From the NCBI GenBank assembly GCA_016200725.1, contig JACQEE010000293.1, positions 1 to 7,739 on the forward strand: DNA of 7,739 nt. Reading direction: 5' to 3'. Positions within the stretch are counted from its first letter, which is position 1. Each line of letters opens with the position of its first letter. Of the stretch, positions 1 through 5,417 are shown piece by piece. The position numbers and the translations under genes were made by a program. The notes under the pieces were generated by a model that saw only the letters and a list, made by a program, of their open reading frames with translations, was not told the origin of the DNA and made no database searches. Origin of the DNA: Chloroflexota bacterium (GTDB lineage Bacteria; Chloroflexota; Dehalococcoidia; SHYB01).

Positions 1-30
1 CCGTTGCGAGCGCAGCGAGGTGCCTTATAG

Positions 31-118
31 GGGTTCAGGGGGCAAAGCCCCCAGACGGGGAGCGTAGGGGGTGTCCCCCCACAACGCTACGAGGGTGCGT
101 GGGCGGGACAGCCGCACC
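31..118. repeat. Cluster of GC-rich palindromes upstream of purH
   Basis: Three inverted repeats lie in tandem. The first has arms GGGGGC and GCCCCC with loop AAA (38-52). The second is an interrupted stem with arms AGCGT (61-65) and ACGCT (84-88) enclosing GGGGG-TGT-CCCCC (67-79). The third is a weaker GTGCG/CGCAC pair (95-99 and 113-117). No T-run follows, so these are not clear intrinsic terminators. They may end transcription from a gene left of the window or be a dispersed palindromic intergenic repeat. I see no gene or clear promoter box in 1-162. Confidence 0.5.
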
Positions 119-162
119 ACGATAAACGCGCAAACCACAAGGCATCGAGTAGAGGAACCACC

Positions 163-1692
163 ATGAGAGCCATCGTCACCGTCTCCGACAAAACCGGCCT
201 CGCACCCTTCGTCAAGGCGCTGACTTCAAAGGGCCACCAGGTCTATAGCACCGGCGGCACCCGCAAGGCGCTCGAGCAGGCTGGCGTCAAAGTCGGCGCC
301 GTTAGCGATCTGACCGCCTTCCCCGAAATCCTCGATGGCCGCGTGAAGACCCTCCACCCCAATATCCATGCCGGATTGCTAGCCTCGCGCAACAACCGTG
401 CCCACATCCAGGAACTCAACAAGCTCGGCATCTCGACCATCGACATGGTCGTCGTCAACCTCTACCCCTTCGTCGAGACTGTGAGCAAAGAAGGCGCGAA
501 CATCCAGGATGCGCTGGAGAACATCGACATCGGCGGCCCCACGCTCATCCGCGCAGCGGCGAAGAATTACCCCCACGTCCTCGTCATTGTCGATCCCGCC
601 GACTACCCCAGCGTGCAGGAGCGCATCCTTTCCGGCACGCCAATCACGATTGAAGAGCGCAAGCGCCTCGCGCAGAAGGCCTTTCAGCACGTCGCCCTCT
701 ACGACACTGCGATCGCCCGCTACCTCGTCGACGGCGGCGATCCCTTCACGCACGAACTGACCATCGGTCTCACGCGCCTCCAGTCGCTGCGCTACGGCGA
801 GAACCCGCACCAGAAGTCGGCCTTCTACCGCGAACTCTTTGCCGCGCCCGGCACCATCGCCTCCGCGAAGCAGTTGCACGGCAAGGAGTTGTCGCACAAC
901 AACATCATCGACGCCGATGCTGCATGGACCGCCGCGACCGACTTCCCCGATCCGACCGTCGCCGTCATCAAGCACACCAACCCCTGCGGCCTCGCCTCCA
1001 ACGACGACATCGCCGAAGCCTACCGCCGCGCCTACGCAGGCGATACCGTCTCCGCCTTCGGCGGCATCGTCGCCTTCAATCGCAAACTCACCCTCGCTGC
1101 GGCCGAAGAGGTCCGCAAGATCTTCTACGAAATCGTCATCGCCCCCGGCTACGACGCGGACGCGCTGGCGCTGCTGCAGAAGAAGAAAGACCTGCGCATC
1201 CTCGAAGTGCCGCTGCCCAAGCCTGGCGCCCAGCCTGTGCTCGACTACCGCCGCGTCTCCGGCGGCATGCTTGTCCAGAACGCGGACGCCATCGCTGAGG
1301 ACGCCTCGACGTGGAAGGTCGTCACGCAGCGCAAGCCTACGTCGCAGGAACTGTCCGAACTCGCTTTCGCCTGGAAGGCGTGCAAGCACATCAAGTCGAA
1401 CGCCATCGTGCTTGTGAAAGACCGCGCCATCGTCGGCATGGGTGCAGGCCAGCCCAACCGCGTCACCAGCGTCCACCTCGCCCTGCGAGCGGCTGGCGAA
1501 CGCGCCAAAGGCACGGTCCTCGGCTCCGACGCCTTCTTCCCCTTCGCCGATGGCGTCGAGATGGCCATCCAGGGTGGTGTTACCGCCATCGCCCAGCCCG
1601 GCGGCTCCATCCGCGACGCCGACGCCATCGCCGCCGCCGACAAGGCCGGCATCGCCATGCTCTTCACCGGCACCCGCCACTTTAAGCACTAG
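163..1692 (+). CDS. purH: Bifunctional AICAR formyltransferase / IMP cyclohydrolase
   Basis: This enzyme catalyses the last two steps of de novo IMP synthesis in the cytoplasm: 10-formyl-THF-dependent formylation of AICAR, then ring closure of FAICAR to IMP. The 509-residue product is full length for the family. The N-terminal MGS-like cyclohydrolase domain (about 1-145) shows SDKTG (8-12), STGGT (29-33), GRVKTLHP (59-66), NLYPF (99-103) and IDIGGP (121-126). The transformylase part shows RYGENPHQ (210-217), the catalytic Lys-His pair K270-H271 in KHTNPCG, SAFGG (297-301) and a late GAGQPNR motif. The ATG is preceded by AGAGGA at 151-156, six bases upstream. It stands alone, convergent with dtd, and no purine-type operator was recognised in its leader. 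Identification is secure. Confidence 0.98.
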   Translation: MRAIVTVSDKTGLAPFVKALTSKGHQVYSTGGTRKALEQAGVKVGAVSDLTAFPEILDGRVKTLHPNIHAGLLASRNNRAHIQELNKLGISTIDMVVVNLYPFVETVSKEGANIQDALENIDIGGPTLIRAAAKNYPHVLVIVDPADYPSVQERILSGTPITIEERKRLAQKAFQHVALYDTAIARYLVDGGDPFTHELTIGLTRLQSLRYGENPHQKSAFYRELFAAPGTIASAKQLHGKELSHNNIIDADAAWTAATDFPDPTVAVIKHTNPCGLASNDDIAEAYRRAYAGDTVSAFGGIVAFNRKLTLAAAEEVRKIFYEIVIAPGYDADALALLQKKKDLRILEVPLPKPGAQPVLDYRRVSGGMLVQNADAIAEDASTWKVVTQRKPTSQELSELAFAWKACKHIKSNAIVLVKDRAIVGMGAGQPNRVTSVHLALRAAGERAKGTVLGSDAFFPFADGVEMAIQGGVTAIAQPGGSIRDADAIAAADKAGIAMLFTGTRHFKH

Positions 1693-1749
1693 CCCACCGC
1701 CCCTCGACCCCTGTCCTAGCCGAAGCCCTGAGTCCGCGAAGGGGGTCTT

Positions 1750-1772
1750 CCCCTTCCCTCCCAGGGAAGGGG
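1750..1772. terminator. Strong hairpin between convergent purH and dtd
   Basis: Perfect inverted repeat with arms CCCCTTCCCT (1750-1759) and AGGGAAGGGG (1763-1772) and a 3-base loop. It lies 57 bases after the purH stop and 7 bases beyond the dtd stop on the other strand, so it could end transcripts from both sides. There is no T-run on either side, so it may be Rho-assisted, an mRNA 3' stabiliser or a dispersed palindrome rather than a classical intrinsic terminator. Confidence 0.55.
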
Positions 1773-1779
1773 CTGGGGG

Positions 1780-2247
1780 TTAGGTTCCGGATCTCGGCCT
1801 GTGCCTATCCGCACTATTCAGCATGATCGTCACCGGCCCATCGTTCTCAAGCCGCACGACCATGTGCTCCTGGAATCGCCCCGTCTCTACTCGCAGCCCC
1901 GTCTTACGCGCCATCGCCACGAGGCGCTCGAACAGCGGCCCTGCGACCTCTGGCGGTGCAGCCTCGGTGAAACTGGGCCGACGCCCCTTTCGCGTATCTG
2001 CGTGCAGCGTGAACTGGCTCACCAGCAGCAGCGCGCCCTGCACGTCGATCACCGAGCGGTCGAAGCGTCCTTGCTCATCGGGAAAGATGCGTAGGTTGAC
2101 GACTTTGTCGACAAGGTAGCGCGCGTCCGCTTCGCTGTCGCCCTGTGCGATGCCCACGAAAATCAAGAGGCCGGCGCCGATGACGCCGACCTCTTCTTGG
2201 TTCACCGATACCGACGCCTTGCTGACACGCTGGAGCAGGGCGCGCAC
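1780..2247 (-). CDS. dtd: D-aminoacyl-tRNA deacylase (DTD)
   Basis: DTD hydrolyses D-amino acids, and glycine mischarged on tRNA-Ala, from tRNA as a chiral proofreading step in the cytoplasm. The 155-residue product is full length. It begins with the typical MRALLQRVSKASVSV segment and has the signature SQFTL (77-81), the basic KGRRPSF loop (87-93) and the C-terminal NDGPVT motif (135-140), whose Gly-Pro pair (137-138) forms the family's chirality-checking loop. The start is GTG at 2247 with only a weak upstream AGG. Just 9 bases separate it from the fmdB stop, so it is probably co-transcribed and perhaps translationally coupled. It would thus inherit the CIRCE-controlled promoter upstream of fmdB. 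Identification is secure and the regulatory inference is moderate. Confidence 0.96.
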   Translation of the reverse strand: MRALLQRVSKASVSVNQEEVGVIGAGLLIFVGIAQGDSEADARYLVDKVVNLRIFPDEQGRFDRSVIDVQGALLLVSQFTLHADTRKGRRPSFTEAAPPEVAGPLFERLVAMARKTGLRVETGRFQEHMVVRLENDGPVTIMLNSADRHRPRSGT

Positions 2248-2256
2248 GCTGGACGC

Positions 2257-2643
2257 CTACTTTTCCTTTGACGTATCAGCTTTCGACGTTGCTGTAGATG
2301 CCGAAGAGGCCTTCTCTTTCGCCCCCGACTCCTTGCTCCCGGACTCAGCCGTCGCGCCGTTCTTGCTCTCCGCCTTCGCTTCGCTGGTCTTTCCCTCGCT
2401 CTTCTTTGCCTCGTCCTTCTTGCCTTCGCCCGTCTTGCCGCCTTCGCCCGACTCAGGCTTGGCCGAAGCGCGCGCGTAGTCCGTCGTGTAGAAGCCGCTG
2501 CCCTTGTAGTGGACGGAGGGTACGGTCAAGAGACGCCTCGCAGGAGCCTCACAGGTTGGGCATTCCGCTTTTGGCTTGTCCGAATAACTCTGCTTGATCT
2601 CAAACCGGTGATGGTTCCGGCACTCGTATTCGTAGATCGGCAC
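2257..2643 (-). CDS. FmdB-family zinc-ribbon protein with long charged tail
   Basis: This is a small putative zinc-ribbon protein of the FmdB family, whose biochemical role is not settled (regulatory or nucleic-acid-associated roles have been proposed). The GTG at 2643 is the preferred start because it gives the family's canonical MPIYEYEC N-terminus and puts GGAGG (2650-2654) exactly 6 bases upstream. The in-frame ATG at 2649 abuts that GGAGG and an upstream TTG has no ribosome site. The 128-residue product has zinc-ligand candidates C8, H11, C28 and C31, so the first knuckle reads CxxH where CxxC is usual. The family-like KGSGFYTTDY segment (47-56) follows. Residues about 60-128 are a disordered Lys/Glu/Ser/Ala/Gly-rich tail. 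It is first gene of the operon with dtd, behind a promoter overlapping a CIRCE-like operator. Confidence 0.88.
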   Translation of the reverse strand: MPIYEYECRNHHRFEIKQSYSDKPKAECPTCEAPARRLLTVPSVHYKGSGFYTTDYARASAKPESGEGGKTGEGKKDEAKKSEGKTSEAKAESKNGATAESGSKESGAKEKASSASTATSKADTSKEK

Positions 2644-2664
2644 AGACATCCTCCAACCCAAAAG

Positions 2665-2691
2665 TTAGCACCCGCCTCGTGCAAGTGCTAA
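2665..2691. promoter_or_regulatory. CIRCE element (HrcA operator)
   Basis: The 27-base sequence has arms TTAGCACCC (2665-2673) and AAGTGCTAA (2683-2691) around a 9-base spacer. The CIRCE consensus bound by the heat-shock repressor HrcA is TTAGCACTC-N9-GAGTGCTAA, so only one base per arm differs and the spacer length is exact. The symmetric match extends outward one base to GTTAGCAC/GTGCTAAC. It sits at the predicted transcription start of the fmdB-dtd operon, 21 bases upstream of the fmdB GTG, which is the position expected for repression. Confidence 0.88.
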
Positions 2692-2697
2692 CACCGT

Positions 2698-2727
2698 ACT
2701 CTACAAACCTGCCCCTGGAATTGTCAA
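2698..2727 (-). promoter_or_regulatory. Sigma70-type promoter of fmdB-dtd
   Basis: On the minus strand a perfect TTGACA (-35; 2727 to 2722) is followed after 18 bases by TAGAGT (-10; 2703 to 2698), a 4/6 match to TATAAT. The predicted start, about 7 bases on, is near 2691, the edge of the CIRCE element. The -35 box lies in the sequence TTGTCAA, which also reads as a TTGTCA box for the divergent gene. Confidence 0.75.
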
Positions 2728-2740
2728 CGCGGGAGGGCTG

Positions 2741-2746
2741 TATGCT
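2741..2746 (+). promoter_or_regulatory. Possible -10 box of the enoyl-CoA hydratase gene
   Basis: TATGCT lies 32 bases before the ATG and matches the -10 consensus at 4 of 6 positions. The only recognisable -35-like sequence, TTGTCA at 2721-2726, is 14 bases away, which is short. Alternatively, spacing of 17 from TTGTCA points to the poor box GCTAGA (2744-2749). The call is weak. Confidence 0.35.
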
Positions 2747-2778
2747 AGAGGCCCGAAAGCGCCTGCAAAGGAGTTGCC

Positions 2779-3570
2779 ATGTCCTACCAGTACATCCTCT
2801 ACACGGTCGATAGCGGTATCGCCACCCTCACGCTCAACCGCCCCGATCGCATGAACGCGCTCCTTGAGGAGATGCAGCCTGAGTTCATGGACGCGATCGC
2901 GAAGGCCAAGGCCGACGATGGCGTCCGCGTCCTCATCGTCACCGGCGCGGGCAAGGCCTTCTGCTCCGGTGCTGACGTCTCCCGCCTCGACAGGCAAATG
3001 TCCGGAGGCTCCGCCCACACCCTCAAGAAGGTTACTGCCCCTGTCGGCTATTTTCTCTTGCCGCTCTACGACTTCCCCAAGCCCACGATCGCGATGGTGA
3101 ATGGCCCCTTGGCCGGTGGCGGCATCTCCATCGCGCTCGCCTGCGAGTTGCGCGTCGCCTCCGAGCAGGCCCGCTTCATGCCTGCCTGGCTCGCTCGCGG
3201 CATCGCCCCCGACGGCGGCGCATCGTGGCTCCTCCCGCGCGTGATTGGCTACGCCAGGGCCGTCGAAGTGCTCTATACGGCGAAGCCGCTCGAGGCGCGC
3301 GAGGCCCTCGCGCTCGGCATCTACAACCGCGTTGTCCCCGCCGACCAACTCGCTGGCGCGACGCGCGAACTCGCGCTGGCGATCGCTGCGCAGCCGCCCA
3401 TCGCCGTTGAACTCGCGAAGCGAGCCCTTCAGCGCGGCAAAGAGACTACCCTTGCCGAGGCGCTCGACTTCGAGACGCATGCTCAGCAACTCTGCTTCAA
3501 GACCGGTGACTTCCGCGAGGCCATCACGGCCTTCCGCGAGAAACGATCTCCCACCTTCTCCGGCAAATAA
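2779..3570 (+). CDS. Enoyl-CoA hydratase/isomerase family protein (crotonase fold)
   Basis: This crotonase-superfamily enzyme acts on an acyl-CoA thioester, probably in fatty-acid or aromatic-CoA degradation. The exact substrate cannot be read from sequence. The 263-residue product has the usual length. NRPDRMNAL (20-28) begins the fold, GAGKAFCSGAD (56-66) carries the first oxyanion-hole strand and CoA-binding loop, and NGPLAGGG (108-115) the second. In the segment GIAPDGGASWLLPR (141-154) the acidic residue is Asp145 where classical hydratases have the second catalytic Glu. The G-x-x-P-D-G-G pattern resembles PaaG-type enoyl-CoA isomerases, so isomerase activity is at least as likely as hydration. 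AAAGGAG (2767-2773) lies 5 bases before the ATG. It is a single gene divergent from fmdB-dtd and no other beta-oxidation gene is present. Confidence 0.92.
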   Translation: MSYQYILYTVDSGIATLTLNRPDRMNALLEEMQPEFMDAIAKAKADDGVRVLIVTGAGKAFCSGADVSRLDRQMSGGSAHTLKKVTAPVGYFLLPLYDFPKPTIAMVNGPLAGGGISIALACELRVASEQARFMPAWLARGIAPDGGASWLLPRVIGYARAVEVLYTAKPLEAREALALGIYNRVVPADQLAGATRELALAIAAQPPIAVELAKRALQRGKETTLAEALDFETHAQQLCFKTGDFREAITAFREKRSPTFSGK

Positions 3571-3608
3571 AGAAAGAAAATCCCAGGCGTAAAGCTCTTT
3601 GGGAGAGT

Positions 3609-3642
3609 CTGAGAACCTTTTCTCTCGAGAAAAGATTCTCAG
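3609..3642. terminator. Hairpin after the enoyl-CoA hydratase gene
   Basis: Outer arms CTGAGAA (3609-3615) and TTCTCAG (3636-3642) enclose inner arms TTTTCT and AGAAAA with loop CTCG, separated by a CC/GA internal mismatch. The stem is long but the following GTCTTCAA is only a short T-poor tail. It probably ends or stabilises the upstream mRNA. A second small hairpin, GCGCAT/ATGCGC with a 7-base loop (3672-3690), follows with no assigned role. Confidence 0.6.
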
Positions 3643-3737
3643 GTCTTCAACGCGCAAGCGGCAGCGAGCGTGCGCATGCTTGCGATGCGCCGGAATATCT
3701 CTCGCAACAGCACAACTTTGTGACGTACTTCTCGATG

Positions 3738-3768
3738 TTGACAGCCCCCGCGCCCCCGGTGCTACAGT
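3738..3768 (+). promoter_or_regulatory. Probable promoter of the membrane cNMP-domain gene
   Basis: A perfect TTGACA (3738-3743) is followed after 19 bases by TACAGT (3763-3768), preceded by TGC, which gives an extended TGn -10 arrangement that can tolerate off-optimum spacing. The start would be near 3775, leaving a leader of about 55 bases before the ATG. Confidence 0.55.
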
Positions 3769-3829
3769 CACCTTACTAGGGCGGCGCTTGTTACGTCGTG
3801 GGCACTAAGTATCGAGGTGGAGGTGGATC

Positions 3830-5110
3830 ATGAAAGCCGTCACGCGGTCTCCCGATCTGCTCGATGGTCTGCTGGCTCTCTTCGGAACGTTCCTCGCTTA
3901 CCTCTTCGGCGCAATCATTTTCCTCTCCCTCCTCCTGGCCCCCGTCATTGGCATCGCCATCGCGATTGTGCTTGCGCCATTTGCGCTGACTGCCGCGCTT
4001 TGGCGACGCGCTCCGCTCGCTGCTCAACCGTCAGGTGCTCGCGTTCCCGCCGAGCCCGAGCCAGTTACGGCGTCGACTTCTGAGCCGGAACTGAATGACA
4101 TCGCCAACGTTGAACCCGAGTACGGCCTCGAACCTCCCGCCGCAGCCATCGCGCAGCCGTCGACGTCTCCCGTTCTGGCTCGGCTTGAAGTCGACAACAC
4201 GCCCCCAGTCCGCGTCCCACGTCCACATCTCGCCGTCATTGGAGTCATCGACCGCGCGGCCGATGCTGACGACGTTGCATACGCGCTGGCCGGAGAAGGC
4301 CTGCGGCCAGACGACGTCCGGTGTTTCCAAGGTCCCATCAAGTTCGAGCACCATTCCCTCTCTGTCCGTGCTCGAACTCCTGCAAGCCTTCTCCGCGCTT
4401 TTCTTTCCGAAGAGATGCCGATGCTTCGCACTTATGAGGACGAGGCTCGTGCCGGCCATGCCGTCATCGTGGCGAAGGCATCCGACGAGGCCAGCGCCGC
4501 GAAGATCGCTAAGGTGCTTGCGGGGTATCATGCGCGCCAGGTGAAGCACTTCGGTCGCTGGCTAACCACCGACCTTCTCGCCTCGGTCGCCGACGTGGGG
4601 GCTGCGAAGAGGGCCGCGGAGCAACACGCGAACATGGTCACCTCGCTTCGCGGCGTAGACATTTTCAGCCGGCTGTCGGAAAGGGAATTGCGCGAAGTGG
4701 CGCTCTGTGGCTCGTTCGTCCGCATCTCGGAGGGCAGCCGCTTTGCTCAGCAGGGCGAGGCTGGAGGCCTTGTCTACGCTGTGCTGGAGGGGAATGTCCA
4801 ACTCACTACTGAGTCCGACCGTGGCGAGATAACCGTCCGCGTCGCTGGCCCTGGAGAGTCCTTACCCCTGGCGACGCTGCTCGGTCAAGGCACGCAGATC
4901 ACTAGCGCCGACGCGATGTCGGACCTGGCCGCGTTCGAACTGCCCCGTGCTCGCTTCTTCGTTCTCATCGGCGAGCGCCCGGATATTGGGCGAAAGGTCT
5001 ACCAAGCGATCGCCGAGATCCTCGCCGGACGCTATCGCAACACCCTGACGCGCCTTGTCGGTACGCTCGAGGACAGCCTGCGCAGAGCGGATGTATTCGC
5101 CAACGTCTAA
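3830..5110 (+). CDS. Membrane-anchored protein with C-terminal cyclic-nucleotide-binding-like domain
   Basis: I recognise domains but no named gene. The 426-residue product has four regions. A long hydrophobic stretch at about 13-57, broken by Pro39, fits two closely spaced membrane helices or one long one, and is followed by Arg59-Arg60. A Pro/Glu/Ala-rich linker spans about 61-130. A soluble alpha/beta domain (about 132-250) contains HLAVIGVIDRAADADDVAYAL and a second strand-helix unit GHAVIVAKASDEASAAKIAKVL, resembling a ferredoxin-like stress-protein (YflT-like) fold. A cNMP-binding-type beta-barrel (about 272-405) starts at LRGVDIFSRLSERELREVAL and has GNVQLTTES and GPGES (339-343). No helix-turn-helix follows, so it is not a CRP-type regulator. 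The phosphate-cassette Arg is not visible (see findings). GGAGG (3819-3823) lies 6 bases before the ATG. The role could be membrane-linked sensing, which is inference. Confidence 0.8.
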   Translation: MKAVTRSPDLLDGLLALFGTFLAYLFGAIIFLSLLLAPVIGIAIAIVLAPFALTAALWRRAPLAAQPSGARVPAEPEPVTASTSEPELNDIANVEPEYGLEPPAAAIAQPSTSPVLARLEVDNTPPVRVPRPHLAVIGVIDRAADADDVAYALAGEGLRPDDVRCFQGPIKFEHHSLSVRARTPASLLRAFLSEEMPMLRTYEDEARAGHAVIVAKASDEASAAKIAKVLAGYHARQVKHFGRWLTTDLLASVADVGAAKRAAEQHANMVTSLRGVDIFSRLSERELREVALCGSFVRISEGSRFAQQGEAGGLVYAVLEGNVQLTTESDRGEITVRVAGPGESLPLATLLGQGTQITSADAMSDLAAFELPRARFFVLIGERPDIGRKVYQAIAEILAGRYRNTLTRLVGTLEDSLRRADVFANV

Positions 5111-5122
5111 CAGATAACGGAC

Positions 5123-5187
5123 AAAAAAGACCCCGAAGCACTTCGGTCAAAGACCGTCCCGCTGGATAAGGCGGGAGCCTCGGGGTC
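5123..5187 (-). terminator. Branched intrinsic terminator of the small RNA
   Basis: On the minus strand GACCCCGA (5187 to 5180) pairs with TCGGGGTC (5136 to 5129) and is followed by TTTTTT (5128 to 5123). Inside are two further stems, TCCCGC/GCGGGA (5176-5171 with 5162-5157) and CGGTC/GACCG around TTT (5156-5144), forming a three-way junction. A simpler competing hairpin, GACCGAA-GTGC-TTCGG, also ends just before the T-run. Either form is a good intrinsic terminator. The plus strand has no T-run, so it does not clearly serve the convergent upstream gene. Confidence 0.85.
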
Positions 5188-5244
5188 CGGTGGCTGCTGG
5201 AATTCCCGGACGGAACCCAGTGCACCAATGATTTCCAGTGCCGC

Positions 5245-5289
5245 CTAGGTTTCAACCACCTCACAGATCCGTCTAGCATCAGTTGTCAT
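5245..5289 (-). CDS. Possible 14-residue peptide ORF inside the small RNA
   Basis: ATG at 5289 opens the frame MTTDARRICEVVET and ends at TAG (5247 to 5245). The strong AAGGAGG (5308 to 5302) is 12 bases upstream, longer than the optimal 5-9, although the unusually long 16S complementarity continues to within 2 bases of the ATG. It could be a translated micropeptide, a ribosome-docking decoy or chance. It resembles an attenuator leader peptide in layout, but no gene follows the terminator. Confidence 0.25.
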   Translation of the reverse strand: MTTDARRICEVVET

Positions 5290-5323
5290 GTGACTGGACC
5301 ACCTCCTTTTCTAGTGTGCGAAC

Positions 5324-5353
5324 AAAGTACACCAGGAGGCGGATGCGCTGCAA
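5324..5353 (-). promoter_or_regulatory. Candidate promoter of the small RNA
   Basis: TTGCAG (5353 to 5348) and TACTTT (5329 to 5324) are separated by 18 bases on the minus strand, the spacing seen at other promoters here (fmdB, tRNA-Cys, the Fe-S gene). Both boxes are imperfect. The start would be near 5317, a few bases before the 16S-complementary stretch. Confidence 0.45.
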
Positions 5354-5393
5354 TAGGTGAACTCTCTTTCCCCCGAGCGCGCGAGCGCGAGTC

Positions 5394-5417
5394 CTCCCGC
5401 CCGTCCCTGGGCGGGAG
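5394..5417 (-). terminator. Hairpin touching the stop codon of the serine hydrolase gene
   Basis: Arms CTCCCGCCC (5394-5402) and GGGCGGGAG (5409-5417) form a perfect 9-bp stem with a 6-base loop. On the minus strand it begins at the base after the TAA (5420 to 5418). No T-run follows, so it is either a Rho-assisted end, a 3' stabiliser or a palindromic repeat like that beside dtd. Confidence 0.55.

Larger units (their letters stand above)
5123..5317 (-). ncRNA. Candidate structured small RNA, family unknown
   Basis: An RNA of about 195 nt is proposed from promoter-like boxes at 5324-5353, an intrinsic terminator at 5123-5187 and a coherent fold. GGUGGUUG (5260 to 5253) can pair with CAGCCACC (5196 to 5189) over 8 bp including one G-U pair. 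Directly inside it CUGGAA (5238 to 5233) pairs with UUCCAG (5202 to 5197), and a GGUUCC/GGAAUU hairpin is an alternative. Near the 5' end the sequence AAAGGAGG-UGGUCCAGUC (5309 to 5292) complements the 3' end of 16S rRNA. A 14-codon ORF (5245-5289) is the only small frame that fits inside. No minus-strand gene lies downstream, so it is not a leader or riboswitch for a following gene. It does not look like SRP RNA, 6S RNA, RNase P RNA or tmRNA to me. It may be one of the Acidobacteria-specific RNA motifs known from comparative genomics, which I cannot confirm. Confidence 0.55.

Noticed and set aside
379..1689. 436-codon open frame on the minus strand opposite purH
   Set aside because: It is a codon-bias shadow of purH, low in complexity (Gly/Asp/Val/Ala-rich) with no recognisable domain, while purH is secure on the other strand.
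2701..3771. 356-codon open frame opposite the enoyl-CoA hydratase gene
   Set aside because: It covers a secure gene and a hairpin, shows no family motif, and has an amino-acid composition typical of antisense GC-rich shadows.
5181..5210. SRP RNA-like GUCCGG...AGCAGCC pattern in the small RNA
   Set aside because: The conserved 5' CAGG side of the SRP core and its GGAA loop geometry are missing, so the likeness is superficial.
4965..5279. 104-codon minus-strand frame running from the small RNA into the 3' end of the cNMP-domain gene
   Set aside because: It would have to be translated through a strong terminator, its ATG is far from the ribosome-site-like stretch, and it overlaps a secure gene.
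5292..5315. Plus-strand resemblance to the 3' end of 16S rRNA as a fragment of an rRNA gene
   Set aside because: Only about 20 bases match and nothing else of 16S rRNA is nearby. The minus-strand reading as a pairing site in an RNA explains it better.
5334..5360. AGGAGG followed by an ATG on the plus strand at 5343
   Set aside because: The frame stops after five codons and lies within the promoter region of the opposite-strand RNA.
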